Below, piece after piece: positions 8,032 through 17,053 of a stretch of DNA of 33,371 nt. The notes beneath the pieces were generated by a model. The model saw only the letters and a list, made by a program, of their open reading frames with translations, had not been told where the DNA came from and made no database searches. Where the stretch lies: the NCBI GenBank assembly GCA_018712545.1, contig DVGV01000074.1:1-33371 (forward strand), read 5' to 3'. Numbering within the stretch: position 1 is the first letter of the stretch; each line of letters opens with the position of its first letter. The stretch is from Candidatus Coprenecus merdigallinarum (lineage in GTDB: Bacteria > Bacteroidota > Bacteroidia > Bacteroidales > UBA932). Both the position numbers and the translations under genes were made by a program.

Positions 8032-10854
8032 ATGCCACTCAATTTTGTAGACAGACACAACGGTCCGAGACAGTCTCAGATCAAGCAGATGCTGGATGTT
8101 ATCGGAGTCAGCTCCATAGACGAGCTCATCAAGCAGACCATCCCTTCGGATATCCTGCTCAGCGAGCCTCTCAAGCTGGATGAACACGTATCCGAGCACG
8201 CCTATCTGGCACGTCTCAAGGAAATAGCATCCAAGAACCGCAACTTCCGCTCGATGATCGGTCTGGGCTTCTACGGCACCGCATCGCTGCCCGTAATCTC
8301 CCGCAACATCTTCGAGAACCCCTCGTGGTACACCTCCTACACTCCCTATCAGGCCGAGATATCCCAGGGCCGCCTGGAGGCTCTCATCAACTTCCAGACC
8401 ATGATCTCCTCCCTGACCGGCTTCCCCATGTCGAACTGCTCCATGCTGGACGACGCCACTGCCGCAGGTGAGGCCATGAGGATGATCCATGAGCTCCGTC
8501 CCCGCGACGCCGTGAAGGCCGGAAAGAACACCTTCTTCGTGGACAGGAACATCTTCCCCCAGGTGCTCTCGGTCATCGAGACCAGGGCCAAGGGTCTGGG
8601 AATAAAAGTAACCGTAGGCGACTGGAAGGAAGTCCTCGCTGCCGGTTTCGACCCCGAGTGCTACGGAGCGCTGCTCCAGTATCCCGCAGCTGACGGTGAG
8701 GTCCGCGACTACACCGCATTCTGCGACGCAGCCCACAAGGCCGGTATGCTCGTGGCCGCCCACTGCGATATTCTCGCACTGGCAGTCATGAAGGAGCCCG
8801 CCGCATGGGGAGCCGACGTAGCTGTCGGTACTGCCCAGAGATTCGGCCTCGGCATGGGTTACGGCGGTCCTACAGCAGGCTGGATGGCCACCCGCGACCA
8901 GTACAAGAGAAATATCCCCGGCCGCATCATCGGCGTATCCGTTGACCGTCTCGGCAAGAATGCCCTCCGTCTGGCCCTCCAGACCCGCGAGCAGCACATC
9001 AAGAGAGAGAAGGCCACCTCGAACATCTGCACCGCCACAGCCCTGATGGCAGTGATGTCCGGCATGTACGCCGCATACCACGGACCCGAGGGCATCCGCG
9101 AGATAGCCATGAACGCCTTCAACTACGCCCATGCGATGGCAGCCCTGCTCAGCAAGGGCGGCTATAAGCTCGCCAACGAGGACTTCTTCGACACTATCCG
9201 CGTGCTCGGAGTCAACGCCGGCGAGATCCGCGAGAAGGCCGAGGCCGCAGGTTTCAACTTCTACTATCCCGACGACCAGACCGTACAGATCTCCTTCGAC
9301 GAGCTGTCCGACTGCGCCGAGGCCGTGAAGATCGCTGAGATCTTCGGAGTCAAGGCCGAGTGCGCCCGCGGCACCGAATATCCCGTGCCCATGAAGAGGG
9401 AGAGCGCCATCCTCACCGAGAGCATCTTCAACAAGTACCACTCGGAGACCGAGATGATGCGCTACATCAAGAAACTCGAGCGCAAGGACATCTCCCTGAC
9501 CCACTCCATGATACCTCTGGGCTCCTGCACCATGAAGCTCAACGCCGCAGCCGAGATGCTGCCCCTGAGCTGGAGCGAGCTCACCGACGTGCATCCCTTC
9601 GCACCCACATGGCAGACCGAGGGCTACAACCAGATACTCTCCGAGCTGGAGCATGACCTCTGCGTCATCACCGGATTTGACCGCTGCTCCCTGCAGCCCA
9701 ACTCCGGCGCCGCAGGCGAGTATGCCGGCCTGATGACCATCCGCCGCTATCTCGAGGCTCAGGGACAGGGCTCGCGCAACACCGTCGTCATCCCTACCTC
9801 CGCTCACGGAACCAACCCTGCCAGCGCCGCCATGGCCGGATTCAACATCGTCCTGGTCGGCTGCGACGAGCACGGCAACATCAACGTGGACGAGCTGCGC
9901 CAGAAGGCCGAGGCCAACAAGGACAGTCTGGCCGGCATCATGATCACCTATCCTTCGACCCACGGAGTATTCGAGGTCAAGATCCGCGAGATCTGCAACA
10001 TCATCCACGAGAACGGCGGTCAGGTCTACATGGACGGAGCCAACATGAACGGCCAGGTCGGCATCACCAACCCCGGCTTCATCGGCGCCGACGTATGCCA
10101 CCTCAACCTGCACAAGACCTTCGCAATGCCTCACGGCGGCGGCGGTCCCGGCGTAGGAGCCATCTGCGTGGCAGCCCACCTCTCGCCCTACGTGCCCGGA
10201 CATCCCGTAATGCCCCAGTGCGGCGGTCATGACGTGACTGCAGTGGCATCGGCTCCCTACGGCAGCCCCCTGCTCGCCCCCATCACCCACGCCTACATCA
10301 AGCTGCTCGGTCCCGACGGACTGCGCAAGGCTACCGAGATGGCCATCGTCAATGCCAACTACCTGGCTTCCCGCCTGTCCAAGGAGTTCAACATCTACTA
10401 CACCGGAGTCACCGGACGTGTGGCCCACGAGTGCATCGTAGACCTGCAGAACTTCAAGGCTGACTACGGAGTGGACGCCACCGACATCGCCAAGCGTCTG
10501 ATGGACTACGGCTTCCACGCTCCTACCCTCTCCTTCCCCGTACACGAGACCCTGATGGTGGAGCCCACCGAGAGCGAGTCCCTCGAGGAGCTCGACCGCT
10601 TCGTGGACGCCATGATCAGCATCAAGAGGGAGTGCGAGGCCATCAAGGAAGGCAAGGCCGACAAGGCCGACAACGTCGTGAAGATGGCGCCCCACACCGC
10701 CGAGGAGGTATGCTCCGACTCCTGGAGCCATCCCTACTCCCGCGAGGAGGCCGCCTATCCCCTTGAGTGGATCCGCGACAACAAGTTCTGGCCCGCATGC
10801 GCCAGGGTGGACAACGGCTACGGTGACCGCAACCTCGTTCCAGTAGTGAAGTAA
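8032..10854 (+). CDS. gcvP: Glycine dehydrogenase (decarboxylating), single-chain P protein
   Basis: The PLP-dependent P protein of the glycine cleavage system decarboxylates glycine and passes the aminomethyl group to lipoylated H protein. The 940 residues are the single-chain form, with two homologous halves (about 1-440 and 450-940). The PLP lysine is K695 in HLNLHKTFAMPHGGGGPG, and SAHGTNPASA near 588 is the conserved cofactor-site stretch. The N-terminal half keeps RHNGP and GFYGT. The gene stands alone here; gcvT and gcvH are not nearby. Codon use is strongly biased, as in a highly expressed gene. A strong terminator follows. Confidence 0.97.
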   Translation: MPLNFVDRHNGPRQSQIKQMLDVIGVSSIDELIKQTIPSDILLSEPLKLDEHVSEHAYLARLKEIASKNRNFRSMIGLGFYGTASLPVISRNIFENPSWYTSYTPYQAEISQGRLEALINFQTMISSLTGFPMSNCSMLDDATAAGEAMRMIHELRPRDAVKAGKNTFFVDRNIFPQVLSVIETRAKGLGIKVTVGDWKEVLAAGFDPECYGALLQYPAADGEVRDYTAFCDAAHKAGMLVAAHCDILALAVMKEPAAWGADVAVGTAQRFGLGMGYGGPTAGWMATRDQYKRNIPGRIIGVSVDRLGKNALRLALQTREQHIKREKATSNICTATALMAVMSGMYAAYHGPEGIREIAMNAFNYAHAMAALLSKGGYKLANEDFFDTIRVLGVNAGEIREKAEAAGFNFYYPDDQTVQISFDELSDCAEAVKIAEIFGVKAECARGTEYPVPMKRESAILTESIFNKYHSETEMMRYIKKLERKDISLTHSMIPLGSCTMKLNAAAEMLPLSWSELTDVHPFAPTWQTEGYNQILSELEHDLCVITGFDRCSLQPNSGAAGEYAGLMTIRRYLEAQGQGSRNTVVIPTSAHGTNPASAAMAGFNIVLVGCDEHGNINVDELRQKAEANKDSLAGIMITYPSTHGVFEVKIREICNIIHENGGQVYMDGANMNGQVGITNPGFIGADVCHLNLHKTFAMPHGGGGPGVGAICVAAHLSPYVPGHPVMPQCGGHDVTAVASAPYGSPLLAPITHAYIKLLGPDGLRKATEMAIVNANYLASRLSKEFNIYYTGVTGRVAHECIVDLQNFKADYGVDATDIAKRLMDYGFHAPTLSFPVHETLMVEPTESESLEELDRFVDAMISIKRECEAIKEGKADKADNVVKMAPHTAEEVCSDSWSHPYSREEAAYPLEWIRDNKFWPACARVDNGYGDRNLVPVVK

Positions 10855-10876
10855 CGGGCACACCTGCGATTCAATC

Positions 10877-10920
10877 AATGAGGCCGTGTCTGGAAACACA
10901 TTTCGGACACAGCCTCATTT
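10877..10920 (+). terminator. Intrinsic terminator after gcvP
   Basis: This is an inverted repeat: AATGAGGC (10877-10884) pairs with GCCTCATT (10912-10919), and GTGTC (10886-10890) pairs with GACAC (10906-10910). One C/A mismatch lies between them, around a 15-nt loop. It begins 22 bp after the gcvP stop. The trailing T-run is short (TTTTC), but stem length and position suit a terminator. Confidence 0.8.
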
Positions 10921-10948
10921 TCAATTTAATCAAACACCCCTTATTCCT

Positions 10949-13867
10949 ATGAATGACATCCTTCTATCCGGACTCCTGAACCTCTTCGCCCTCTTCGGCG
11001 CAGTGAACCGGACCGACAAGAGCCGGTCCCTGCAGATGCTCTCCAACTACCTGACCAAGCACTTCGGCGTCAGGATGCTGGACGACTATCTGCCGCTGTA
11101 CTCCGACCTGAGGGACTTCTACGACATATCGCCGGAGCTGGACAAGGACGCCATCATAGAAGGTATCTGCAGCAACATCAAGCACAGGATATCCCGCGAG
11201 GACCAGACCCTGATGCTGCTGCGTCTGATGGAATTCTGCGATCCCACTCCCGGCTCGCAGAGAGGAGCCGGAATATCTGAGGAGAACCTGCAGATATTCC
11301 GAAAGGTGGCGGAGCTCTTCGAAGTGGACGGAGACATCTTTGCGGACTTCGTATGCTATGTTTCCGGAGAGACCAACGCACATGTGCTCACCCTCACCCG
11401 CGATGGGATGAACGGCGAGCTGCGCCTGATCAACCTTGAGAGATACAACAAGATTCTCTTCAGTTACAATGGTCCCGACACAGTGCTGATGAACGACATC
11501 CCCGTCCTTCCGGGCACATTCCTCGTATGGCAGCAGAGCGGCGTGCTCAAAAGCAGGCACATGCTCCCGCTCTACTACAGCAACATCTCCGCCCTGTACG
11601 ACACCGGATGCCGGAAACACGAGATAGTCCTCTCCGGCAGAGACATCAACTTCCGTTTTCCCGGAAGCGACAACGGCATGCACGACCTCACATTCGACCT
11701 ACGCAGCGGACAGCTGGTAGCCGTCATGGGAGGCAGCGGAACCGGCAAGTCCACGCTGCTGTCCCTACTAAACGGCACCATACCGCCCGACAGCGGCTCC
11801 ATCACCCTCAACGGCAGGGACATCTCCGACCCCAAGGTCAAGGACCTGATCGGCTTCGTACCGCAGGACGACCTGCTGATAGAGGAATTGACCGTCTACG
11901 AGAACCTGATGTTCACCGCCCGCCTCTGCTTCGCAGACCTGAGCAGGGAGGAGATATCAGCTAAGGTTGACTCCATACTCCGGGACCTCGGTTTAGAAAG
12001 CACCAAGCACCTTAAAGTCGGCTCGCCCATCCACAAATACATCTCCGGAGGCCAGCGCAAGCGGCTCAACATAGCCCTGGAGCTCATCCGCGAGCCCGCC
12101 GTCCTCTTCCTCGACGAGCCCACATCCGGACTCTCCTCCTCCGATTCCGAGAAGGTAATCAACCTGCTCAAGGAACAGACCTATAAAGGACGGCTGATAG
12201 TGGTCAATATCCACCAGCCATCCTCAGACATATTCAAGCTCTTCGACCGGCTGTGGCTCCTGGACAGAGGCGGCTATCCGGTCTACGACGGCAACCCCAT
12301 CGAGGCCGTCACCTACTTCAAACGAGCGGCCAACTACGCCGACGCCGAGGTCAGCACCTGCTCCCTCTGTGGCAACGTCAATCCTGAGATCATCCTCAAC
12401 ATCATAGACGAGAAAGCCCTGGACGACAGCGGAAAGATTACTGACAGCCGCAAAGTATCGCCCCAGGAATGGCACAGGATGTACCTCGAGCGGGCGGACA
12501 GCAGCGCCCCCGTGGAACAGAAGGAGATTCCGGAGACTGAGCAGAAACGTCCGTCGAAGCTGAGGCAGCTGCTGATTTTCCTGCAGAGGAACCTGCGGAC
12601 CAAGCTGCCAGACACTCAGTACCTGCTCATCACCCTCGCCGAGACCCCGCTGCTCGCCCTGATAGTAGCCCTGCTGACCCGGTACGCCCCGGAGACAGGC
12701 TATACGGTGATGGACAACAAGAATTTCGTATCCTACATCTTCATGGCCGTCATCGTGGCCATCTTCGCCGGGATGAGCGTCAGCGCCGAGGAGATCTTCA
12801 AGGACAGGGCCCTGCTGAAGCGTGAGAAATTCCTGCGGCTGTCCCGTTCCTCCTACCTATGGTCCAAAATATTGTACCTGGGAGGCGTATCCCTGCTCCA
12901 GACCCTGCTCTTCATCCTGGTCGGGAACACGGTCATGGGCGTAAGCTTCGGATTCTGGTTCTGGTGGCTGATTCTCTTCCTCTCGGCCGTGCTGGCCAAC
13001 CTCACCGGCCTCATCCTCTCCCAGTCCCTCAGCTCGATAGTCTCGATATACATCACCATCCCCCTGCTGCTCATACCCCAGATACTGCTCTGCGGCCTGG
13101 TGGTCAAGTTCGAGGACCTCACTCCCCGCTCCACCACCGGCAACGTACCTGTCATAGGCGACGTGATACCCTCCCGGTGGGCCTTCGAGGCACTGGCCGT
13201 CAGCTCCTTTGCCTACAATGACTTCGAGCGGAACATCTTCGGATATGACAAGGTCAAGTACCAGACCCAGTACTACCGCAACGCATATATCGGCGAGCTG
13301 GAATCCAGGCTGGAGACCGCCGACAGCGCGGACCTGGAAATCGTCCGCCGGGGGATGCCGGTACTCTGGGAGCGGTTCGGCATCAGGCCCTATGAAGGCC
13401 GGCTGGAATACATCAGGCACGGGGCATTCGACACCACTATGCGGGCCGGAATCCAGGAATGGCTCACCTACGCCGGAGATACTCTGGGGGAAATGGGGTC
13501 CAGAGCCACACTGGCCGCTGACCGGCTGCTCACGGCCTATCGGGACATACACGGGCGGGAAGCATTGCTGGAACTGCGCAGGGACAACTGGAACAATTTC
13601 CTGGAATCCCTGGTCATCAATTCAGCCTCTGAGGAGCTCTACACAGTCATCGACGGCACCATCGTGCCCCGTGTCGGGCAGGTGTGGCTCGACCCTCCCT
13701 CCCACAACGGAAGGGCCCCGTTCTACAGCTCCACGAAGATTCTGGGCAATATGAAAATCAGCACTCTGACATTCAACGTAGGAATCCTGCTGCTGATGTG
13801 CCTGTGCGCCGGCGTCCTGCTCTTTCTGGATATTCCGGGAAGGTTCATGAGAAAACGGGGAAATTAG
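10949..13867 (+). CDS. ABCG-type ABC transporter, ATPase fused to membrane domain
   Basis: This is a predicted ABC exporter half-transporter; its substrate is unknown. I start it at ATG 10949 rather than at 10886, because the extra 21 codons would lie inside the gcvP terminator and are not conserved-looking. The result is 972 residues. Residues 1-120 are a helical acidic region that looks TerB-like by eye. The ATPase domain has Walker A GGSGTGKST (about 260), signature ISGGQRKRLN (about 363), Walker B AVLFLDEPTSGLSS (about 383) and H-loop NIHQPSSD. Membrane helices begin near residue 550. Between the last helices there is a loop of about 180 residues (about 750-930), followed by one C-terminal helix. 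The domain order (ATPase then membrane) is typical of ABCG/White proteins. Confidence 0.85.
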   Translation: MNDILLSGLLNLFALFGAVNRTDKSRSLQMLSNYLTKHFGVRMLDDYLPLYSDLRDFYDISPELDKDAIIEGICSNIKHRISREDQTLMLLRLMEFCDPTPGSQRGAGISEENLQIFRKVAELFEVDGDIFADFVCYVSGETNAHVLTLTRDGMNGELRLINLERYNKILFSYNGPDTVLMNDIPVLPGTFLVWQQSGVLKSRHMLPLYYSNISALYDTGCRKHEIVLSGRDINFRFPGSDNGMHDLTFDLRSGQLVAVMGGSGTGKSTLLSLLNGTIPPDSGSITLNGRDISDPKVKDLIGFVPQDDLLIEELTVYENLMFTARLCFADLSREEISAKVDSILRDLGLESTKHLKVGSPIHKYISGGQRKRLNIALELIREPAVLFLDEPTSGLSSSDSEKVINLLKEQTYKGRLIVVNIHQPSSDIFKLFDRLWLLDRGGYPVYDGNPIEAVTYFKRAANYADAEVSTCSLCGNVNPEIILNIIDEKALDDSGKITDSRKVSPQEWHRMYLERADSSAPVEQKEIPETEQKRPSKLRQLLIFLQRNLRTKLPDTQYLLITLAETPLLALIVALLTRYAPETGYTVMDNKNFVSYIFMAVIVAIFAGMSVSAEEIFKDRALLKREKFLRLSRSSYLWSKILYLGGVSLLQTLLFILVGNTVMGVSFGFWFWWLILFLSAVLANLTGLILSQSLSSIVSIYITIPLLLIPQILLCGLVVKFEDLTPRSTTGNVPVIGDVIPSRWAFEALAVSSFAYNDFERNIFGYDKVKYQTQYYRNAYIGELESRLETADSADLEIVRRGMPVLWERFGIRPYEGRLEYIRHGAFDTTMRAGIQEWLTYAGDTLGEMGSRATLAADRLLTAYRDIHGREALLELRRDNWNNFLESLVINSASEELYTVIDGTIVPRVGQVWLDPPSHNGRAPFYSSTKILGNMKISTLTFNVGILLLMCLCAGVLLFLDIPGRFMRKRGN

Positions 13868-13898
13868 TTGCGATTTTTCATAGGATACCTTACCTTTG
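13868..13898 (+). promoter_or_regulatory. Promoter for the lipoprotein pair
   Basis: The -7 box TACCTTTG (13891-13898) is an exact TAnnTTTG match. TTG at 13868-13870, 20 bp upstream, fits the -33 element. The -33 element directly follows the ABC transporter stop codon. The start would be near 13905, leaving a leader of about 38 nt before the ATG at 13943. Confidence 0.65.
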
Positions 13899-13942
13899 CA
13901 AGGTTTTATATACGAATATACTTACTACTAATAATAAACACG

Positions 13943-14749
13943 ATGAAAAAAATCTCTATCGTATTGATGGCCGCCTCTCTGGTGCTTCTCTGCGCCTGCG
14001 GCAACAACCAGAACAAGAAGAAATCCGAGACCAAGACTGCCGAGAACATAGAAGAGCAGTACATCAAGGAAGACCTCAAGATCAAGCTCGACTCCCTGGT
14101 AAAGGAGATGGGACGCCTGTCTACCCCCGTCATGGTCGACATTCAGAACGGAACGCTGACCCTGACCGACAAAGAGAAACAGCACAAGCCCTCATACCTT
14201 CTTCCTGCATCCAAGGCTGACGAGGCTATCACACTCGTCGAGAAATACAGGATCTTCACTATGCTCAGCTGCGACATGAACATCGCCAATCTCTACGGCA
14301 TGCCCGTTGATGACTACAAGCAGGCTATCGCCAAACTGCTCGTGGACATCAACAATCCTGCATTCAACGCCATTGCTGAGACAAAGTCCCAGGATTCTCT
14401 CGATTCCAGAATAATGAAATTCTACGAGGAGTCTGTAAAGGCAGGTACCCTCAATCTCTTCTGGGAGGCAATAGCAGCCGGAACCGTAGAGCAGCTCTAC
14501 ATCCTTACCCAGAACATCGACAAGTTCCTGCCCTGCTTCGATGACCAGGCAGCTTCCGAAATATCCTACCGATTCATACTCGTTCACGAGTGCGTAATGT
14601 CCCTCGTTCCCTATCATCCCGAGATGGAGCAGATTCATACCGTTCTGGCTCCCCTCGAGGTAATCAACGCCACCAACGTTGCCGAGCTCCGCGACCAGCT
14701 CCTCGAGCTCAAGGGTGCCATCAAGAACGCACGCGAGCAGCTTATTTAA
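13943..14749 (+). CDS. Lipoprotein of unknown function, copy 1 of a tandem pair
   Basis: I do not recognise the family. The start is ATG 13943, just before the lipoprotein signal; the upstream in-frame extension to 13868 would run through the promoter. The 268 residues begin with a signal ending in LCAC, which gives lipidation at C19. A polar linker with NKKKSETK follows, then a mostly helical, charged domain. There are no visible catalytic motifs or membrane segments, so it is probably an envelope-anchored structural or binding protein. By eye about half of its residues match the next gene, including the leader, EEQYIK-D-KIKLDSLV and the C-terminal PLEV-NATN--ELR-QL-ELK. The two genes are 24 nt apart and probably cotranscribed. 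Confidence 0.8.
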   Translation: MKKISIVLMAASLVLLCACGNNQNKKKSETKTAENIEEQYIKEDLKIKLDSLVKEMGRLSTPVMVDIQNGTLTLTDKEKQHKPSYLLPASKADEAITLVEKYRIFTMLSCDMNIANLYGMPVDDYKQAIAKLLVDINNPAFNAIAETKSQDSLDSRIMKFYEESVKAGTLNLFWEAIAAGTVEQLYILTQNIDKFLPCFDDQAASEISYRFILVHECVMSLVPYHPEMEQIHTVLAPLEVINATNVAELRDQLLELKGAIKNAREQLI

Positions 14750-14773
14750 CTTATTTATTAACCTCCGGGACTG

Positions 14774-15595
14774 ATGAAAAGGACATACATCATACTGATG
14801 GCCGCCTCGCTGGTGCTTCTCTGCTCATGCGGAAACAACCAGAACAAGAAGAAATCCGAGACGAAGGCCGCCGACACCGAAAGCGTGGAGGAGCAGTACA
14901 TCAAGGCCGACATCAAGATTAAGCTCGACTCACTTGTTTCAGAGCTGGGACGCATCAATGCAACTCCCATCGTTGAAAACATCGACAACGGTAAGGTAAA
15001 CCTCAGCGCCGCAGTCAAGAAAAACAGACCCGACTACCTGATGCCCCTTGACAAGGTTTCCGAGGCCGTTACACTGAGCGAGAAGTACAGGGCACTCATC
15101 GTTTACTACGTGGACATGAGGTTCGCCAAACTTTTCGACATGCCTTTGGATGCTTACAAGCAGACACTCGCGAAACTCATCGTGGACATCAACGACCCTG
15201 CCATACCGACTGACGTCGAGAAAAGCGCCAGTCTGCTCAACAACATGGGCCCCAATGTCCAGCAGTACTACAATGAGAGCGTAAAGAGCAACACCGTGGC
15301 CTACTTCTGGGAGACCATGGCCGCCGGCTCCCTCGAGCACCTCTACATCATCACCCGGAACATCGACCTCTTCATGCCCCTGTTCAACGACCAGACCGCT
15401 TCCGAAGTTTCCTACCGTCTGATTCTCGTTCACGAGGGTATCAAGTCCCTGATTCCCTACGAACCTGAGCTCGAAGAGATCCAGACCATCCTCAAGCCCC
15501 TCGAGGTTCTCAACGCCACCAACGCGAATGAACTCCGCAGCCAGCTCACCGAGCTGAAAGACGCAGTCGAGACCGCCCGCGCCCAGCTCTTCTAG
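14774..15595 (+). CDS. Lipoprotein of unknown function, copy 2 of a tandem pair
   Basis: This is a paralogue of the preceding gene, 273 residues long, with signal LCSC and predicted lipidation at C19. The signal and linker are almost identical to copy 1 at both protein and DNA level, while the middle (about residues 60-130) has diverged. Both copies keep an aromatic- and acid-rich helical core and end in a run of charged heptad-like residues. Nothing in the sequence names a function. The arrangement suggests gene duplication followed by divergence, with the two products perhaps acting together. A strong terminator closes the unit. Confidence 0.8.
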   Translation: MKRTYIILMAASLVLLCSCGNNQNKKKSETKAADTESVEEQYIKADIKIKLDSLVSELGRINATPIVENIDNGKVNLSAAVKKNRPDYLMPLDKVSEAVTLSEKYRALIVYYVDMRFAKLFDMPLDAYKQTLAKLIVDINDPAIPTDVEKSASLLNNMGPNVQQYYNESVKSNTVAYFWETMAAGSLEHLYIITRNIDLFMPLFNDQTASEVSYRLILVHEGIKSLIPYEPELEEIQTILKPLEVLNATNANELRSQLTELKDAVETARAQLF

Positions 15596-15620
15596 CATCC
15601 TGCGGCACATCACTCAACAT

Positions 15621-15657
15621 AAAAAGTTCCGGTGGAATCCTCCATCGGAACTTTTTT
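15621..15657 (+). terminator. Strong intrinsic terminator after the lipoprotein pair
   Basis: A 16-bp stem runs from 15621-15636 to 15641-15656 around the loop ATCC. It includes AAAAAGTTCCG pairing with CGGAACTTTTT and one G-T wobble, and the T-run continues to 15657. The A-run on the left arm would also give a T-run on the minus strand, so it could act in both directions. Confidence 0.88.
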
Positions 15658-15676
15658 CATAAGTACCTCCTCTCGT

Positions 15677-15728
15677 AAGGTGCCGACAAAAGCGCCGTTT
15701 TCCCGGCACCTTCTCGATTTCGTTATGA
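15677..15728. repeat. Hairpin repeat, copy 1
   Basis: This 52-bp element contains a symmetric hairpin at 15677-15712. AAGGTGCCG pairs with CGGCACCTT; after a 2-by-2 internal loop AAAA pairs with TTTT around a 6-nt loop. It is followed by the tail TTTCGTTATGA. A related element of the same length begins 106 bp downstream. It could be a noncoding repeat family or a terminator for the converging transcripts. Confidence 0.6.
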
Positions 15729-15782
15729 AACTCCCCGCCTCAGAAGCCTATCTCACCAGCATTGTCCGGAATCCCTGTCAGG

Positions 15783-15834
15783 AAGGTGCCGGGAGAAACG
15801 GCATATCGCCACCACCTTCTCATTTTCGTTATCA
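15783..15834. repeat. Hairpin repeat, copy 2
   Basis: This element has the same length as copy 1 and matches it at about 38 of 52 positions. The ends are conserved (AAGGTGCCG at the left, CACCTTCTC and TTTCGTTAT at the right) and the centre differs. The centre is closer to the reverse complement of copy 1 (GGGAGAAACGGC against GGGAAAACGGC), as expected if a palindromic element can sit in either orientation. Here the outer stem is only AAGGTG with CACCTT. Confidence 0.5.
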
Positions 15835-15950
15835 GCTGACCTGCATAAGAGGCACCTGCTTCCTATGTTCCTGGCGAAGGAGTTTGCTGGACGTAAATGA
15901 CTGAGCCAGGGACCGAAGGCAACGCGGCATTTTGCCCCTTTCTGCGTGTT
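15835..15950. other. Intergenic remainder before the cydB stop
   Basis: Together with the terminator and two hairpin repeats, this makes up a 355-bp gap between convergent genes. I see only a weak inverted repeat, CCTGGC (15870-15875) with GCCAGG (15905-15910), and no credible gene. The short open frames here have no family resemblance. Confidence 0.5.
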
Positions 15951-17051
15951 TTACCGCATCTTGCGCCACATCCAGACGATATAGGCGATAACGAAAGGGA
16001 TAGCCAGGGATACCCAGGCCATCACCTTGAGCGTGAACAGGCTGGAGGAGCTGTTGTAGAGGGTCAGGGAGTCCTGGATGTCCACGGTCGAGACATAATA
16101 GGCTGTGTCGTTGAAGCCCGCGATGAGCAGAATGGCCCAGACAGCGAGCAGTGCGCCTGCACCTACGATGTAGAAGTTCTGTCTGAGGCCCCTGCCGAGG
16201 AAATGCCTTCCGAGACCTGCCAGCACGAGGACAACGCCGAGCAGGAATACCACGGCTATCCACCAGGTGTGCAGGATGTTGTGCAGGTATTTGAAGGGCT
16301 CGGGCGAGATTACGCCTGTCGCGGGATCCACCGCATAGCCGGTCCTGAGGAAGAGCCAGAGGACGAAGGCCACGAAGGTCAGGACGAATGCGGGGGCGGT
16401 GATCATCAGCCGTCTGCGGCATTTATCCGCAAATGCGCCGACATCCGGCTTGGTCAGCAGGTAGAGCAGGCCGAGGGTCCTGGCGGCCAGGAACACCACC
16501 ACTCCGAGCAGGAGGTTCATCGGGTTGGCGAGGGCATCCAGGCCGTGCCAGCCGTTGGCCCAGGTCGAAATGGCGGGGGAGGCGGCATCGGTGATGGAGA
16601 CCTTGTCCACGGTGAAGGCGCCTCCGGTGAAGAAGGTGCCGACGGCCACTCCGAGGAGGAAGGTGCCGAGGGCTCCGTTCAGGAAGAGGAAAATCTCAAA
16701 GGTACGGGCCCCGAAAATATTGCCGGCTGCCTTGCGGTATTCGAAGGAGAACGCCTGAATCACAAAGAGCAGCAGGATGCAGATCCACAGCCAGTAGGCT
16801 CCTCCGAAGCTGGTGGAATAGAACAGGGGGAAGGAGGCGAAGGCCGCTCCGCCGAAGGTGACGAGGGTGGTGAAGGTGATTTCCCATTTGTGCCCGGCGT
16901 ATTTGACTACCAGGTCCTTCTCATCCTCCGAGGAGGCGGTGCGCAGCAGCAGTCCCTGAGCGCCCTGAACGAAGAGCAGGAAAACGAGGATAGCGCCGAG
17001 GAGGGCTACCAGCGCCCACCAGTAATGTTGCAGAAAATACAGTGTATCCAT
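15951..17051 (-). CDS. cydB: Cytochrome bd ubiquinol oxidase subunit II
   Basis: CydB is the second polytopic subunit of the bd-type terminal oxidase, which reduces O2 with quinol electrons at high affinity. The 366 residues form about nine hydrophobic helices. The N-terminus (TLYFLQHYWWALVALLGAILVFL) and the stretch GHKWEITFTTLVTFGGAAFASFPLFYS, given here only as landmarks near residues 5-27 and 49-75, are CydB-like. It starts 2 nt after the cydA stop, so the two are coupled. The organism is therefore equipped for micro-oxic respiration or oxygen scavenging. Confidence 0.95.
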   Translation of the reverse strand: MDTLYFLQHYWWALVALLGAILVFLLFVQGAQGLLLRTASSEDEKDLVVKYAGHKWEITFTTLVTFGGAAFASFPLFYSTSFGGAYWLWICILLLFVIQAFSFEYRKAAGNIFGARTFEIFLFLNGALGTFLLGVAVGTFFTGGAFTVDKVSITDAASPAISTWANGWHGLDALANPMNLLLGVVVFLAARTLGLLYLLTKPDVGAFADKCRRRLMITAPAFVLTFVAFVLWLFLRTGYAVDPATGVISPEPFKYLHNILHTWWIAVVFLLGVVLVLAGLGRHFLGRGLRQNFYIVGAGALLAVWAILLIAGFNDTAYYVSTVDIQDSLTLYNSSSSLFTLKVMAWVSLAIPFVIAYIVWMWRKMR

Positions 17052-17053
17052 GA

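Noticed and set aside
8014-10899. A 961-codon open frame antisense to gcvP
   Set aside because: It is a shadow of the strongly biased GC-rich codons of gcvP. The translation is rich in Gly, Val, Leu, His and Asp without domain structure, while gcvP itself is certain.
15865-15910. Terminator for cydB on the minus strand
   Set aside because: The 6-bp inverted repeat has a loop of about 29 nt and no T-run on the minus strand.
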